A program made the translations under genes and the position numbers. Of a stretch of DNA of 38,885 nt, positions 31,718-38,885 are shown in pieces. Source of the stretch: Elusimicrobiaceae bacterium. GTDB taxonomy: Bacteria > Elusimicrobiota > Elusimicrobia > Elusimicrobiales > Elusimicrobiaceae. The number at the start of each line of letters is the position of its first letter. Position 1 is the stretch's first letter. A model generated the notes under the pieces. That model ran no database searches. It was not told the DNA's origin and was given only the letters and a program-made list of their open reading frames with translations. The stretch spans positions 1 to 38,885 of the forward strand of contig JAGCWX010000002.1 in the NCBI GenBank assembly GCA_017961585.1, written 5' to 3'.

Positions 31718-32812
31718 CTATTTCTTCATTAAATCCCCAAAGTCTACACCTATTTGCTTACATGCTTTGTTCCCTTCACAGATCGCCTTTTCTTCCATGC
31801 CGACCAGTTGCATACCACGCTTAGGCAGGTTAAATACGGCCTTATGTAGGCTTGCGGGGGCTAGGTGGGCATAAATCTCGGTCATTTGGATGCTCCGGTG
31901 TCCAAGCAACTGAGATACTGTATAGAGTTCTACCCCATTTTGCACGAGTTGGCTTGCGAATGTATGGCGTAATTTATGTAAGAAACTCGGTACTCCTGCT
32001 TCTTTGGCGATTTCTCTGTAACGAGACGACAAGGACTCCTTACTGCGAACACGCCCAAAGTTGACCACAAAATCGTTTTCTGCGCCGACTTTCGCACTTT
32101 GTAAGGCGTTTCTTAAGCTTTCCGTCATTGGGACATAGCGGTGATATTCGGTTTTATTGGGAGCTATATACAGTTGGTTATGTTCGAAATCTACGTCTTC
32201 CCAACGAAGGTTTATCATCTCGCCTCTGCGTAGTCCGGCATCAGCCCCAAGTAACACCACAAGCCGCCATGTATCGGACGGACAGGCATTTAAGAGTTTA
32301 TCTATCTCTTCCGGGGTGTGAAATACTATCCTGCCCCTGGGTACCTTAAGTGCTTTTACGATGGCCCAATTCTGTTCGGGGATGTATTGCCATCTTTCGC
32401 CCATATGCATAACGAACTTAAAAGCCTGCAAAAGTCTATTGATGTTAGAGTGCCCGAATCCTCTCGTAATAAGATGTTCTTTGAACTGTTGTAATAATGC
32501 CGGAGTGACATCCAGCAGAAAACGCGGTTTTTTCATCTCTTCAAAGTATCGGATGGCTAGCTTGGTGCGCAATACAGTATTATCAGCTTTTTCAACAGAT
32601 ATTGAGCTTATCAGTTTATCTTTAAATGTTTTCCAAGAAATATGGACTTGTATCTTTTCTTTGACGGCATCCCTGCGCCGAATGAGTTCTCCGTATTTTA
32701 GATTGGCTACCAGTTTATTTTTGGTTTGCAGAGAAATCCGACGTCTCTTGCCCGTAACATCACGATAATCCGCATAATAGGTTGGTGCATTTTTGAATTT
32801 AATAACTCCCAT
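31718..32812 (-). CDS. Tyrosine recombinase/phage-type integrase
   Basis: The 364-residue protein has an N-terminal arm-type DNA-binding segment (TYYADYRDVTGKRRRISLQT), a SAM-like core-binding domain (about 60-150) and a catalytic domain. The catalytic residues are Arg195 (DAGLRRGE), Lys220, His279 and Arg282 (LHKLRH), His305 (LLGHRS) and Tyr314 (TEIYAH), a full set. The arm domain suggests an integrase of a mobile element rather than a simple invertase, although integrases next to hsd genes can also invert hsdS. The start at 32812 has AGGAG six bases before it. It follows hsdM after a terminator, so it is probably separately transcribed. No att site or tRNA is recognised nearby. Confidence 0.92.
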   Translation of the reverse strand: MGVIKFKNAPTYYADYRDVTGKRRRISLQTKNKLVANLKYGELIRRRDAVKEKIQVHISWKTFKDKLISSISVEKADNTVLRTKLAIRYFEEMKKPRFLLDVTPALLQQFKEHLITRGFGHSNINRLLQAFKFVMHMGERWQYIPEQNWAIVKALKVPRGRIVFHTPEEIDKLLNACPSDTWRLVVLLGADAGLRRGEMINLRWEDVDFEHNQLYIAPNKTEYHRYVPMTESLRNALQSAKVGAENDFVVNFGRVRSKESLSSRYREIAKEAGVPSFLHKLRHTFASQLVQNGVELYTVSQLLGHRSIQMTEIYAHLAPASLHKAVFNLPKRGMQLVGMEEKAICEGNKACKQIGVDFGDLMKK

Positions 32813-32915
32813 AATATTCTCCTGTAAGAAGTGTTGGTACACACATTCACGCTTCTTATAGGCCTAGAAGTCAAGCTATATTTTGAGGGTTTTCAGAAGA
32901 AAAATGGCATAAAAA

Positions 32916-32940
32916 ATCCCCGGTTTGAGAGGCCGGGGAT
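32916..32940 (-). terminator. Terminator of the hsd operon
   Basis: ATCCCCGG (32916-32923) pairs with CCGGGGAT (32933-32940). On the minus strand TTTTTT follows. It lies six bases after the hsdM stop. Confidence 0.85.
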
Positions 32941-32945
32941 TTTCG

Positions 32946-34388
32946 TTATTTTAATTTGCTTTGAAGTTCTTTGAAAGCAGTCAAACTAGATTGCAGATTG
33001 CCGATAATGTCTTTCAGCAATACTTCCGGTTCGGGCAAGTTTTCTAGCTCTTGTAAGCTCTCGTCTTTAAGCCACGTAATATCCAGGTTGGTTTTATCAC
33101 GTTTGATTAGCTCATCATACGTAAACTTCTTAAAACGTTCGGTTTCTTTGCGTTTGGAGCGATCTTCGGCATGGTAGCACTTCACAAAATCAGCCAAATG
33201 CTCATCAGATAGCGAGTTTTCCACTAACGTTAAATTCATATTGGTACGCAAGTCATACACCCACACATCGTTGGTACGGTGGCCGTTTTTCATGGGGGGA
33301 TGCTTTTCAAAGAAGATTACGTTTGCCTTTACCCCTTGGGCATAGAAAATACCCGTAGGCAAGCGCAAAATGGTATGCAAATTAAACTCATTTAACAGGC
33401 GTTTGCGCACTTTTTCGCCTGCCCCACCTTCAAATAACACATTATCTGGCACCACAACGGCGGCATAACCCGGCGTTTTCAAAATAGTCATAATGTGTTG
33501 TAAGAAGTTGATTTGTTTGTTGGAAGTTGTAGCGATAAAATCTTGGCGTTCGTAGTTGTCGGTTTCGCGTTTTAGAGTGCCGTCCTCGCCAATAATGGTA
33601 GTAGAACTCTTCTTGCCAAAGGGTGGGTTCGTTAAGCACATATCATAGCGTTTGTCGCCCGCGTTAAGCAAAGAATCTTTTTCCTCAATAGGGCATTTTC
33701 CCTCGCCAATACCATGCAAATACAAGTTCATGGCACACAAGTTGACGACTAGCGGCGTGATGTCATTGCCGGAAAGTTTATTGGCGCGGAGTTCTTTAAG
33801 CGTACGGCTATCACGCGTTTGCTTTTTCATGTAGTCATACGCAGCCAATAAAAAACCACCCGTACCGCAAGCAGGGTCCACCACTGTCATTTCCGGCGTG
33901 GGGCGCATTACTTCTACCATAGCGCGGATTAAAGGGCGTGGCGTAAAGTATTGGCCTGCCCCGGCTTTGGTTTCGGTAGCGTTTTTCTGCAAGAGACCTT
34001 CGTAAATAGCTCCTTTAACGTCCATATCTAGTGCAAGCCACGTTTCTTTGTTGATAAGGGCAATCAGTTGTTTTAGTTTGGCAGGGTCCGTAATTTCATT
34101 CTTAGCACGGCGGAAAATCGTGCCGATAATGCCTTTTTCTTTAGACAATGTTTCCAAAATCTGGGAGTAATGTTGTTCCAGTTCGGCTCCACTTAGGTTT
34201 AGAAGCGTATTCCAACGGAATTTTTTGGGGACGATAGAGCCCTCGTTTAGTAAAGTTTCACGCTCGTGGTCCATTTTTAGGAACAAGAGGTAGGTAAGTT
34301 GGCGGACATAGTCGGTATAACTAAGCCCGGCATCTTTCATGATGGTGGCATAATTCCAAACTTTGTTAATTAAGGTGGCTTCGGTCAT
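32946..34388 (-). CDS. hsdM: Type I restriction-modification system methyltransferase subunit HsdM
   Basis: The 480-residue N6-adenine DNA methyltransferase subunit works with HsdS for modification and with HsdR for restriction. It has the N-terminal HsdM helical domain (LINKVWNYATIMKDAGLSYT), the SAM-binding motif I DPACGTGG (171-178) after QYFTPRPLIRAMVEV, and the catalytic motif IV NPPF (254-257). A C-terminal LRLPTGIFYAQGVKANVIFF segment typical of type I enzymes is also present. Length is normal. It overlaps hsdS by four bases (ATGA), so it is translationally coupled as the last gene of the operon hsdR > unknown > sir2 > hsdS > hsdM. Confidence 0.96.
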   Translation of the reverse strand: MTEATLINKVWNYATIMKDAGLSYTDYVRQLTYLLFLKMDHERETLLNEGSIVPKKFRWNTLLNLSGAELEQHYSQILETLSKEKGIIGTIFRRAKNEITDPAKLKQLIALINKETWLALDMDVKGAIYEGLLQKNATETKAGAGQYFTPRPLIRAMVEVMRPTPEMTVVDPACGTGGFLLAAYDYMKKQTRDSRTLKELRANKLSGNDITPLVVNLCAMNLYLHGIGEGKCPIEEKDSLLNAGDKRYDMCLTNPPFGKKSSTTIIGEDGTLKRETDNYERQDFIATTSNKQINFLQHIMTILKTPGYAAVVVPDNVLFEGGAGEKVRKRLLNEFNLHTILRLPTGIFYAQGVKANVIFFEKHPPMKNGHRTNDVWVYDLRTNMNLTLVENSLSDEHLADFVKCYHAEDRSKRKETERFKKFTYDELIKRDKTNLDITWLKDESLQELENLPEPEVLLKDIIGNLQSSLTAFKELQSKLK

Positions 34389-35659
34389 TTTTGTTTATCC
34401 TTTTTAAGTTGGGTTAAATCTATCGGTTTATCGTTCGGGTCTTGCGGAACGAGTTTGCCCTCAAAGGCCCTTTTCAAAATGCTTTGTTTAAGCTGTTTGG
34501 CCTGTTCCAAGGCATTTGTAATAGCGGCTTGGGCTTTATCTGCAAATGCAAAAGCAGTTTCTATCTTCTTTACAATATCTCGTTGCTGTTCAATTGAAGG
34601 TAATATGGATGTCAAATTCAATAATTTAGTTCCAGATATATTCGGCTGAGCTCCTCCATATGCTAGGTGCAAAATAGCATCGGATAGAGAAAAAAACAAA
34701 TAATTTCGAAATTTAGAGAGGCATTTCGTTTTATCTATGATTTTTAAGTTTCCTACACGTTGATTTTGAAAAGCTTTTACATTTTCTTCATAAATGCCTA
34801 GTTTTCCAGTAGTTGCCCCAGACATCGCGAGTAATAGATCCCCCTTAGAAACAATAAAATTTTGATATTCTTGTTTATCTTCCACATAAACAGCATTGTC
34901 TAGAAATACTTTCCTATTTGTAGTAATATTAGAAATTCTTACAACAGGAATTCCTGCGTTTTGATACGATTTACTATCAAATGCATAGCCATTTTTTAGT
35001 ACAATAAAATCCTTAATTTTACATTTGGGATAATTTGAATTTCTAAAATAGGCATTTAAGACACTTTGACGGTAGGAGACGAGGGCTTCTTGTGTGGCTT
35101 CTAGCCGTTTAACTTGCTCATCTATAACCCCGAAAAGCTCCTCAATTTTCTTAACAATCCGCTTCTGCTCCGCCAATGGCGGCACAGGAATTTGTAATGA
35201 CAAGATGGAATCTGAAGAAATATTTGAAATGTTCGTTGTCGTTCGTGCATTTTTTCTAAAATATTGCTTGGTTTCTGCGGTTGTTAAAAAAGAATATAAG
35301 AAATATGGATAAATCAATTTCGGATTTGCCCGAATGACTCCCAAAAATGCTCCCCAAGTTATACCTTCATCTTTTTTTGTGGCAAACGTAACCCTTCCTA
35401 CTAAATCTAGAGAATTGGCGATTGATATGACAATATCATTTGGTAACAGAAATTGTTCCAAACGCTTTACAAAAGATTTAGGTATAAAATACAACTTATC
35501 ATGTTCTATGCCCGGCTGTTGCGCAGCTTTTGTAGTTGCTACAGCGACCGTTTCGTTCTCATAGCTTTCCAGACGACTACCCTTAGGAAAAGTAACCCCG
35601 CGAATAAAGGTGGACATATTTCCTAAAGCTATTGATAACCAATTATTGGGAGTTTTCAT
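34385..35659 (-). CDS. hsdS: Type I restriction-modification specificity subunit HsdS
   Basis: The 424-residue specificity subunit recognises a bipartite DNA target. It has two target-recognition domains (about 1-155 and 210-360), each followed by a conserved helical spacer: PPLAEQKRIVKKIEELF with the long helix to about 205, and LPSIEQQRDIVKKIETAFAF with LKQSILKRAFEGKLV at the end. The two TRDs differ from each other and are more AT-rich than the spacers, as expected for exchanged specificity modules. The target sequence cannot be predicted. The start overlaps the sir2-like stop by one base. No second hsdS copy or inverted partner is in the window. Confidence 0.94.
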   Translation of the reverse strand: MKTPNNWLSIALGNMSTFIRGVTFPKGSRLESYENETVAVATTKAAQQPGIEHDKLYFIPKSFVKRLEQFLLPNDIVISIANSLDLVGRVTFATKKDEGITWGAFLGVIRANPKLIYPYFLYSFLTTAETKQYFRKNARTTTNISNISSDSILSLQIPVPPLAEQKRIVKKIEELFGVIDEQVKRLEATQEALVSYRQSVLNAYFRNSNYPKCKIKDFIVLKNGYAFDSKSYQNAGIPVVRISNITTNRKVFLDNAVYVEDKQEYQNFIVSKGDLLLAMSGATTGKLGIYEENVKAFQNQRVGNLKIIDKTKCLSKFRNYLFFSLSDAILHLAYGGAQPNISGTKLLNLTSILPSIEQQRDIVKKIETAFAFADKAQAAITNALEQAKQLKQSILKRAFEGKLVPQDPNDKPIDLTQLKKDKQK

Positions 35660-36669
35660 TAAATAATCCTTATTTTTTCCAACGATTCTTTATTAAATCC
35701 AGTATCAATTATATGTAATTGATTCCGTGCATTTTGGATCGCAAACAATTCTTCCCATTCATGCTGCTTCGTTTTAGATTTGTCTTGCGTAATAATAAAA
35801 ATTCTGCACTTAGAATTAAGTTGAGTCTGAAACGCATATCGCGTGGCAACATCCGTTGTAGGTATGGAATATCCAATAACATATAATCTAGTTATTTCAT
35901 TTAATTTCTTACGAAACATTTGCCATTGAAAATCTAATAATTTTGTATTAAATACAAAGTTTTTCAACATTGAAGGAGGAACTAATAATGTCTGCAATCC
36001 TTGCTTATATCCTGGAATTGTTTTTGTTGTTGTAATCCTAATGCCATTAGGAAATTTGGGATCGTATAACCAATTTATGGAACCATGTAATTTATAAATT
36101 TTAAGAGAATTACACCAAAATTCTTCTTCATAAGAAGAAAAAGGAGATGTGATTAAATCCATTTTTTTGATGGAGTACATGGGATCAAATACGTTACTGG
36201 CTCCTGGTATGTTTTGGTACAATAGATTTTCTAATACTAAATCATAATTGAAGGTAAAAACGTCTGGACGTTCACTATGTAAATACTGACAGAAATTTCG
36301 CACATATGGTTCGTGTAAAAGTTCTTTTTCTAAATTTTTCTTTTCAAAAATTTCAACTATTAGATCTGTAATATATCTATACAAAATAGCTTTCAAATGC
36401 TCATCCTTATAATCTTCGTATGCAAAATTAGAAGATAAAAAAGTCATAATATCTTCAAAATTGGAATTGTTTGTATTCGTATCAACAGATTTAATATTTC
36501 CGATATTGGGTCCTACGATATATTTTTGCCAAATGTGTCGAATTTCCTGATCACCACAAATTATTTTTTTGTTAATATCTTTTGTGAGTTCATGCAGTAG
36601 TGGCATGCTCTTGCCGGCTACTGCCCGAGAAAAACCCGCACCTAAAATTAAAACTTCTTTCTTGCTCAT
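35659..36669 (-). CDS. SIR2-family protein, putative defence NADase
   Basis: The 336-residue protein has a SIR2-type Rossmann core: LILGAGFSRAVAGKSMP (LGAGFS at 9-14), VFTFNYDLVLE (Asn141, Asp143), YKLHGSINWLY (His195 of LHGS) and VIGYSIPTTD. These are the NAD-binding and catalytic motifs of SIR2-like effectors that deplete NAD in phage defence systems. No second domain is recognised. It sits in the hsd operon, overlapping the upstream unknown gene by four bases and hsdS by one, and has no visible ribosome binding site, so it depends on coupled translation. It is AT-rich compared with hsdM. Defence by NAD hydrolysis is inferred from family and context. Confidence 0.85.
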   Translation of the reverse strand: MSKKEVLILGAGFSRAVAGKSMPLLHELTKDINKKIICGDQEIRHIWQKYIVGPNIGNIKSVDTNTNNSNFEDIMTFLSSNFAYEDYKDEHLKAILYRYITDLIVEIFEKKNLEKELLHEPYVRNFCQYLHSERPDVFTFNYDLVLENLLYQNIPGASNVFDPMYSIKKMDLITSPFSSYEEEFWCNSLKIYKLHGSINWLYDPKFPNGIRITTTKTIPGYKQGLQTLLVPPSMLKNFVFNTKLLDFQWQMFRKKLNEITRLYVIGYSIPTTDVATRYAFQTQLNSKCRIFIITQDKSKTKQHEWEELFAIQNARNQLHIIDTGFNKESLEKIRII

Positions 36670-37718
36670 AAATTTACTTTTTTTGTCCCAATTTCTCTCA
36701 TATTAAACAAAGTTCCTTGCCGAGGATCAGCTGTCAGATTCGGAGTATTTAATTTAATACCTTCGGGGACTGGATCAATATCTTTGTCATTAAAACGAAA
36801 TACTTTAATGGCTTGTCTCTTATCACTCTTTTTGCCATTGGGGTGGATGATTGTTGTGTATTCAACATAAACAAGCATTTCATCGTCCTTTTTAGTTTCT
36901 TTTAATGGGTATAAACCACCAAAAAATTCTTTTCGAAACTTATCATCGGCCATAAGGAAACTAACCCTTTTGTCTGTATGTTTGTCTTTCGTTTTCCATT
37001 GAACTTGGCTATCTTGGACATTTACAGGGGCAATGATTGTAACCTCATGCAGTTCATAGCGTTTTTGTATAACATCTGTTTCAATGGGATCCGCCACTAC
37101 TTGTTTTATAAAGTCACTTTGTTTAATTGGAAAATTATGTTCTCTGGAAAAACCAATTCCTTTTATTCGTCCACTTTTAGCACACATAGTATAAAATTGA
37201 GTTTTTATTTTTGAGGCATCAAAACCGATCATATTTTTAGGATCAATCTGTTGTATTTCTAGTGGTTTTTTAGTCATGTATCCTCTGGTCAGTTCTGCCA
37301 ACAATTTCAAAGCAAAGGGAATAGATATAGTAACATCGTGATGTATATCTTTCGGAATAGCCTGCACATTGTTAATGGTACCTCGAATAATACTCTTAAA
37401 AGATTCTTTTAAATCTTTTCCCGTAGTCTCTTCTAGGAAAGCATCTATAAGTGGTTGCGCTACTACCCCAACAACTATATCGGGGCCATGAGCAGACAAA
37501 AAATTAAATATCTCTTGGAATCCGCCTTTTTCTGGTGGTTTAACATATGTAGTAAATTTTATAGATTCATGAAATAATTGTCTGTTCAATATATGAGCAA
37601 GTTGATCTACCGTTTCCGCTGTTTTACAAAATTCTTCAACTGAAACAAAATGTTCAATAGTATCAAAATGAACTAAAAGTTCCTGTGAATACTCTTTAGG
37701 AGTGTTATCCATTCTCAT
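36666..37718 (-). CDS. Unrecognised protein between hsdR and the SIR2 gene
   Basis: The 350-residue protein has a helical N-terminal half with a hydrophobic glycine-rich segment (about 78-95, HGPDIVVGVVAQPLIDAF) that could be a membrane-active or oligomerising helix. It is followed by charged helices. The C-terminal half looks beta-rich (222-310), including HEVTIIAPVNVQDSQVQWK, RVSFLMADDKFRKEF and EMLVYVEYTTIIHPNG. I do not recognise the family. It overlaps hsdR by four bases (ATGA) and the SIR2 gene by four, with GGAGAGGA before the ATG. The tight spacing suggests a partner, sensor or regulator of the SIR2 protein. AT-rich, like its neighbour, suggesting the two moved in as a module. Confidence 0.7.
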   Translation of the reverse strand: MRMDNTPKEYSQELLVHFDTIEHFVSVEEFCKTAETVDQLAHILNRQLFHESIKFTTYVKPPEKGGFQEIFNFLSAHGPDIVVGVVAQPLIDAFLEETTGKDLKESFKSIIRGTINNVQAIPKDIHHDVTISIPFALKLLAELTRGYMTKKPLEIQQIDPKNMIGFDASKIKTQFYTMCAKSGRIKGIGFSREHNFPIKQSDFIKQVVADPIETDVIQKRYELHEVTIIAPVNVQDSQVQWKTKDKHTDKRVSFLMADDKFRKEFFGGLYPLKETKKDDEMLVYVEYTTIIHPNGKKSDKRQAIKVFRFNDKDIDPVPEGIKLNTPNLTADPRQGTLFNMREIGTKKVNL

Positions 37719-38885
37719 TCCTCTCCATTATACCCAATAAGGGCGTTGTTTAAGTTCGTTAGTAACACAGGGATGGGAAGCAAGGAATCAAACACGCGAT
37801 GGGCCTTCAAAATACCGCCTTTGTCACTTAACGTTTCTTGTATGTCTTTTTCCGTCATGGACGAGTTATATACAATAAAATTTTTTATTTCATTGAGCCA
37901 GTCCATTTGCTCAGGCGTGAACACAATGCCACGTTGTTTCATACGGCCTAACCACAGGTTATAACGGGCCGTGGCTACTTTATCAAAGGGTTTTAATTCA
38001 TCATCTTGGCCCAATGCAAAGCGGATGAGTTGGATGACGTTTGTCAGCATCTTTTCCGGTCGCTTGGTTTCTACCACTTTGCTGGGGTTTACGCGCATAA
38101 ATGCACCCCACAATACCGGAATATCCAACGTGGGTGTATTATTCGCTAGGGCATCTGCCAGTTCTTTGATACCGTCATAGGTTAAGTGTTGCTTCCCATA
38201 CGAGCGGTGGTAAATGATAGATAAAGCCGTCAGCTCATCTTTATTCTTTTCAATAAAGGTTTTTAAGTTGTCCAAAATCTCTTGCTCGCGGTCCGTAGTG
38301 GGCTTCATAGTACCCGTATCCGGCGTAATATCATCTACGTACATATAGGCCTTGCGTGCATTGTTTAGGATCATATCTCGCAACGCAGGGGTGCTAAACG
38401 GACGGATGGCTTTTTCCTTAATCTGTTCCACCTCTGCTGGGGTTTTATGTTCCAATTTATCCGGATCTATGGCGTCCAACAGGTCATTAGCCAACGTCTT
38501 AAGCGTGGTGTTGCATTTCTCTTTCAGTTGAGCTTGTGACTCTTCATCCATAGATTTTTCCAACGCTGATACGCGGGAAGCCAAAGAACTGAGCGTATCG
38601 TCATCGCATTTACCCAAGGCCACGCTTTCCAGTAGTTTCTTAAAAGATACGGATTTCTTGCGCTCCAAGGGTGGAGGGACTGATTTTTTGCTTTCTGTAA
38701 CGCCTACTGCGTCTATTAAAATAAATTTGGATTTACATACAGCGTTTGGCGTAACAGCACGTAAGTCGTCCAGCGGAATCGTGCGGCAACCACGGCCTTT
38801 CATCTGCTCGTAATATAGTTCCGAGTGGACATCCCGCATGAAAATTAACACTTCTAGTGGTTTAACGTCCGTTCCTGTGGCAATC
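37715..38885 (-). CDS. hsdR: Type I restriction-modification subunit HsdR, 3' part
   Basis: The window holds only the C-terminal 389 or so residues; the frame is open to the right edge. HsdR is the ATP-dependent translocase and nuclease of type I systems. Visible is the end of the helicase motor: GTDVKPLEVLIFMRDV, then SELYYEQMKGRGCRTIP, which is motif VI. The long helical C-terminal domain that docks to HsdM follows, including RFALGQDDELKPFDKVATAR, WLGRMKQRGIVFTPEQMDWL and the final segment LLPIPVLLTNLNNALIG. Nuclease and Walker motifs lie outside the window. It is the upstream gene of the operon and overlaps the next gene by four bases. Confidence 0.93.
   Translation of the reverse strand, partial: IATGTDVKPLEVLIFMRDVHSELYYEQMKGRGCRTIPLDDLRAVTPNAVCKSKFILIDAVGVTESKKSVPPPLERKKSVSFKKLLESVALGKCDDDTLSSLASRVSALEKSMDEESQAQLKEKCNTTLKTLANDLLDAIDPDKLEHKTPAEVEQIKEKAIRPFSTPALRDMILNNARKAYMYVDDITPDTGTMKPTTDREQEILDNLKTFIEKNKDELTALSIIYHRSYGKQHLTYDGIKELADALANNTPTLDIPVLWGAFMRVNPSKVVETKRPEKMLTNVIQLIRFALGQDDELKPFDKVATARYNLWLGRMKQRGIVFTPEQMDWLNEIKNFIVYNSSMTEKDIQETLSDKGGILKAHRVFDSLLPIPVLLTNLNNALIGYNGEE

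Noticed and set aside
1-38885. tRNA, rRNA genes or a CRISPR array
   Set aside because: No cloverleaf-like sequence, rRNA motif or regularly spaced direct repeats were found by eye. The 28.6-30.9 kb repeats are irregularly spaced and separated by genes.

Overview
The window looks like a chromosomal segment of a host-associated, anaerobic Elusimicrobiota bacterium (Elusimicrobium-like). This is inference, not proof. It rests on three scattered orphan pilin-like genes with the same FTLIELLVV N-terminus and cysteine-rich bodies, a class III (strictly anaerobic) ribonucleotide reductase with its activase, many small secreted or lipoproteins of unknown family, and an LPS-type heptose gene. No rRNA, tRNA or CRISPR array was recognised.

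Left part (about 1-8.5 kb). A non-coding cluster of short palindromes (84-314) is followed by a minus-strand operon rlmN > lipoprotein > queC > secreted coiled-coil protein. Divergent from it is a plus-strand housekeeping operon: phosphohexomutase, eno, a ftsB/divIC-like gene, an MBL-fold hydrolase, lgt and an rluA-family gene. Both operons start at promoters whose -10 box lies only 6-9 nt before the ATG, so their mRNAs are probably leaderless.

Middle (8.5-18.3 kb). A minus-strand cluster reads accB > accC > rfaE2-type nucleotidyltransferase > serine-palmitoyltransferase-like enzyme > GNAT-fold acyltransferase. It may link acyl-CoA supply to sphingolipid or ceramide synthesis. The accB product lacks the canonical biotinyl lysine. 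It is flanked by two pilin-like genes and tspO. Next comes an anaerobic ribonucleotide reductase locus in which the glycyl-radical domain is a separate 74-residue protein, with its own promoter and a palindromic operator candidate, followed by nrdG.

18.6-28.6 kb holds mostly single genes with their own promoters and terminators: secreted proteins of unknown function (two share a C-terminal module), an M29 aminopeptidase, a ZIP transporter, a third pilin, a Pif1/RecD-like helicase, a clostripain-like secreted peptidase and a feruloyl-esterase-like lipoprotein. GGCC-centred palindromes recur beside several of these promoters.

Right end (28.6-38.9 kb) is accessory. A DUF3137-like membrane protein and a Cys-repeat secreted protein are interspersed with three copies of a short repeat. 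Then come a Fic AMPylase very like the Neisseria class III type, a tyrosine recombinase and a type I restriction-modification operon. In that operon a SIR2-family protein and an unrecognised 350-residue partner sit between hsdR and hsdS with 1-4 nt overlaps. This composite operon is the best candidate for an undescribed defence system. hsdR runs off the right edge.
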